From NCBI GenBank assembly GCA_005884745.1, contig VAZU01000155.1:1-5815 (forward strand): a stretch of 5,815 bases of DNA, given 5' to 3'. Each line of letters opens with the position of its first letter. The first letter of the stretch is position 1. The notes below the pieces were generated by a model. That model was not told the DNA's origin. It saw only the letters and a list, made by a program, of their open reading frames with translations, and did no database searches. The position numbers were made by a program, and so were the translations under genes. Source of the stretch: Alphaproteobacteria bacterium. Lineage in GTDB: Bacteria; Pseudomonadota; Alphaproteobacteria; Rhizobiales; Xanthobacteraceae. Of this stretch, positions 3,889 to 5,815 are shown piece by piece.

Positions 3889-4965
3889 TCAGTACGGAAA
3901 CGGCCATACCCTCAGCTTCTGCTTGGCGATTTGCCACAGCCGGGCGAGCCCGTTGGGCTCCGCGATGAGGAAGATCACGATCAAGGATCCCAGGATCATG
4001 AAGGTCAGGTGCTCGACCGTCGCCGGATGAATCGGCAAGCCCAGGGTCTCGGGCACGGCGCGCAACAGGATCGGCAGGATGAAGATCAGGGCCGCCCCGA
4101 AAAACGCGCCGATCAGGGTTCCGAGCCCGCCGATGATGATCATGAACAGGATCAGGAAGCTCTGGTCGATGGCGAAGACGTCGGCCTCGGCTCCGCCGTA
4201 CCACAGGAACACCATCATGGCGCCGGCGACGCCGCAGTAGAACGAGGACACCGCGAAGGCCAGCAGCTTGGTGCGCAGCAGCCGGATGCCGATGAGCTCG
4301 GCGGCGATATCCATGTCGCGGACCGCCATCCACATGCGCCCGATGCGGCCGCGCACCAGGTTGGAAGCGAGCCAGGTCATCAGGGTGACGATGCTCAGCA
4401 CGACGAAATACCGGGTCAGCGGCGTTGCGTTGGGTCCGGTCAGCGTCACGCCGAACGAGGTCCGCTGCGGCACCTCGAGGGCACCCGAGACGCTGTAGTT
4501 GAACAGCCACGGGATGCGAATGAAGCACCATTGCAGGAAGAACTGCGCGGCGAGCGTCGCCACCGCCAGATAGAAGCCCTTGATCCTGAGCGAAGGCAGC
4601 CCGAACAGCACGCCGACCGCCGCCGAGAAGCATCCCGAGGCGAGGATCCAGATGAGCACGCTGACGTTCGGGAAGGCGGTGGTGAGCTTGTAGCAGGCAT
4701 AGGCGCCGACCCCCATGAAGGCGCCGGTGCCGAGCGAGAGCAGGCCGGTATAGCCGGTGAGCAGGTTGAGGCCGATCGCGGCGAGCGAGAACACCAGGAA
4801 CGGGATCATGATGGCGTTGAGCAGGAAGGCGTTGCCGGCCGCCGGGATGAGGACGAACGCCACCGCCAAGATGACCGCGATCCCGATCCGGTCCTGCAGG
4901 ATCGGGAACACCGCCATGTCGGCGGCGTAGCTGGTCTTGTATTGCCCGGCCTCGCGGTAGAGCAT
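3889..4965 (-). CDS. livM: Liv/HAAT-type ABC importer permease LivM
   Basis: This 358-residue inner-membrane permease should pair with LivH to form the translocation channel. Recognisable LivM blocks are GLNLLTGYTGLLSLGTGAF (residues 65-83), LRIKGFYLAVATLAAQ (126-141), and the ATPase-contacting cytoplasmic loop RGRIGRMWMAVRDMDIAAEL (205-224), followed by IIGGLGTLIGAFFGAAL (277-293). Hydrophobic segments lie near 28-43, 50-67, 74-92, 103-123, 130-147, 184-202, 232-255, 268-300 and 319-336, consistent with the usual fold. Residues 1-27 form a hydrophilic N-terminus, and the C-terminus ends in a basic, aromatic tail. The start at 4965 has GAGAGAA upstream and lies 9 bases after the livH stop, so translation is likely coupled to livH. 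Unlike the usual compact order, the next liv gene (the binding protein) is 1.1 kb away, with two opposing genes between. Confidence 0.95.
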   Translation of the reverse strand: MLYREAGQYKTSYAADMAVFPILQDRIGIAVILAVAFVLIPAAGNAFLLNAIMIPFLVFSLAAIGLNLLTGYTGLLSLGTGAFMGVGAYACYKLTTAFPNVSVLIWILASGCFSAAVGVLFGLPSLRIKGFYLAVATLAAQFFLQWCFIRIPWLFNYSVSGALEVPQRTSFGVTLTGPNATPLTRYFVVLSIVTLMTWLASNLVRGRIGRMWMAVRDMDIAAELIGIRLLRTKLLAFAVSSFYCGVAGAMMVFLWYGGAEADVFAIDQSFLILFMIIIGGLGTLIGAFFGAALIFILPILLRAVPETLGLPIHPATVEHLTFMILGSLIVIFLIAEPNGLARLWQIAKQKLRVWPFPY

Positions 4966-4974
4966 CGCGTTCTC

Positions 4975-5815
4975 TCAGATCCGCTCGATGAGCTTTTCGC
5001 CGAACAAGCCTTGCGGCCGGAACACCAGGAATCCCAGCGCGATGACGTAGGCGAGCCAGCTCTCGATGCCGCTGCCGAGCAGCGGCCCCCAGTAGAACTC
5101 CCCGAGCTTCTCGCCGATGCCGATGATCAGTCCGCCGACGATGGCGCCGGGGATCGAGGTGAACCCGCCCAGGATCAGCACCGGCAGCGCCTTGAGCGCG
5201 ATGATCTGCAGCGCGAAGGAGACTTCCGAGCGGGCGCCCCACATGATGCCGGTCGCGAGCGCGACGATGCCGGCGGTGAACCACACGATCACCCAGATCT
5301 GCTCGAGCGAGATGCCGACCGAGAGCGCCGCCTTGTGGCTGTCGGCGACCGCGCGCAGCGCCCTTCCGATCCGGGTCTTCTGGAAGAACACGGCGAGGAT
5401 CGCGACCATGAGCGAGGCGATGATCGCCGCGGCGATGTCGATCTTCTGCAGCGACACGAAGCCGCCCAGCGTCTTGAACTCGACGGCGCCGGTCGGCAGA
5501 TACAGCTCGCGGGCGATCATGATCTTCGGATTGCCGCCGAACACCAGCTCGCCGAAGCCGATGAGGAAATAGGTGATGCCGAAGGTCGCCATGAACAGGA
5601 TGATGTCGGATTGATTGACGAGCGGGCGCAGCACCAGGCGCTCGACCGCGACCGCCAGCACCAGCATCACCACCACGGTGAGCGCCAGCGCCAGGAACGC
5701 CGGCACGCCGCGCTCGTTGAGGCCGACCAGGGTGAGCGCCGCGAACACCACCATGATGCCTTGCGCGAAATTGAAGACGCCCGAGGCCTTGAAGATCAGC
5801 ACGAAGCCGAGCGCG
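4975..5815 (-). CDS. livH: Liv/HAAT-type ABC importer permease LivH, N-terminus cut by the window edge
   Basis: The frame is open to the right edge and reads ALGFVLIFKASGVFNFAQG, so about 10-30 N-terminal residues are missing. A GTG at 5802 is internal, not the start. The visible 279 residues hold the LivH hallmark SGVFNFAQG, then RPLVNQSDIILFMATFGITY, the cytoplasmic coupling loop RIGRALRAVADSHKAALSVG (about residues 149-168 of the visible part), and the late block ALPVLILGGFTSIPGAIVGG. The protein ends in RPQGLFGEKLIERI at a TGA (4977-4975), a usual LivH C-terminus. Several hydrophobic helices alternate with short loops, as expected for this inner-membrane partner of LivM. It is the first gene of the visible operon, and livM follows after 9 bases. 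Confidence 0.95.
   Translation of the reverse strand, partial: ALGFVLIFKASGVFNFAQGIMVVFAALTLVGLNERGVPAFLALALTVVVMLVLAVAVERLVLRPLVNQSDIILFMATFGITYFLIGFGELVFGGNPKIMIARELYLPTGAVEFKTLGGFVSLQKIDIAAAIIASLMVAILAVFFQKTRIGRALRAVADSHKAALSVGISLEQIWVIVWFTAGIVALATGIMWGARSEVSFALQIIALKALPVLILGGFTSIPGAIVGGLIIGIGEKLGEFYWGPLLGSGIESWLAYVIALGFLVFRPQGLFGEKLIERI

Noticed and set aside
3818..5284. A 488-codon minus-strand frame spanning livM and part of livH
   Set aside because: It is an alternate frame of both permease genes, giving an Arg/His/Gly-rich product without membrane segments.
5117..5572. A 151-codon plus-strand frame opposite livH
   Set aside because: It is antisense to strongly conserved LivH blocks and is rich in Ser, Met, Ala and Pro, as expected for a complement of membrane-protein codons.

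Overview
The window is high-GC bacterial DNA with strong third-position G/C bias. The protein families, the gene order and an intergenic repeat with a GAAA-loop hairpin all point to an alphaproteobacterium of the Hyphomicrobiales (Bradyrhizobium/Xanthobacteraceae-like). The taxonomic call is inference from protein style and gene order, not from a marker gene.

Almost everything runs on the minus strand and forms a branched-chain-amino-acid-type (Liv/HAAT) ABC importer locus. In transcription order (right to left) it holds LivH permease (4975-5815, N-terminus cut by the window edge), LivM permease (3889-4965), a 1.1-kb interruption, the periplasmic substrate-binding protein (about 1431-2762), the LivF ATPase (490-1344), a repeat-rich gap with a broken cupin gene (137-288), and the first 32 codons of a phenylacetate-CoA-ligase-like gene (1-98, cut by the left edge). 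LivG, the second ATPase, is not in the window and may lie beyond the right edge. The binding protein would capture the ligand in the periplasm, LivH/LivM would carry it across the membrane, LivF with LivG would drive transport, and the adjacent acyl-CoA ligase could activate the imported compound. That layout favours an aromatic or other carboxylic acid as ligand over a branched-chain amino acid; this is inference from context.

The 2763-3888 interruption carries two small plus-strand genes pointing against the operon: an ABM-fold (antibiotic biosynthesis monooxygenase-like) protein at 3262-3543 and a four-cysteine zinc-ribbon protein at 3681-3863. About 500 bp between the binding-protein gene and the ABM gene (2763-3261) has no convincing gene but several short palindromes, and should hold the control region for the binding protein-LivF-ligase unit.

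Points deserving a second look are: the binding-protein gene, whose ideal Shine-Dalgarno sequence sits exactly in front of an ATC codon rather than ATG; the cupin gene, reduced to its two ends with the metal-binding core missing; a cloverleaf-like repeat element at 312-388; and two hairpin systems between the binding-protein and LivF genes, one of which folds the livF ribosome binding site. I see no wholly new multi-gene system here. The window is mainly a recognisable transporter-ligase locus with unusual small-scale features.
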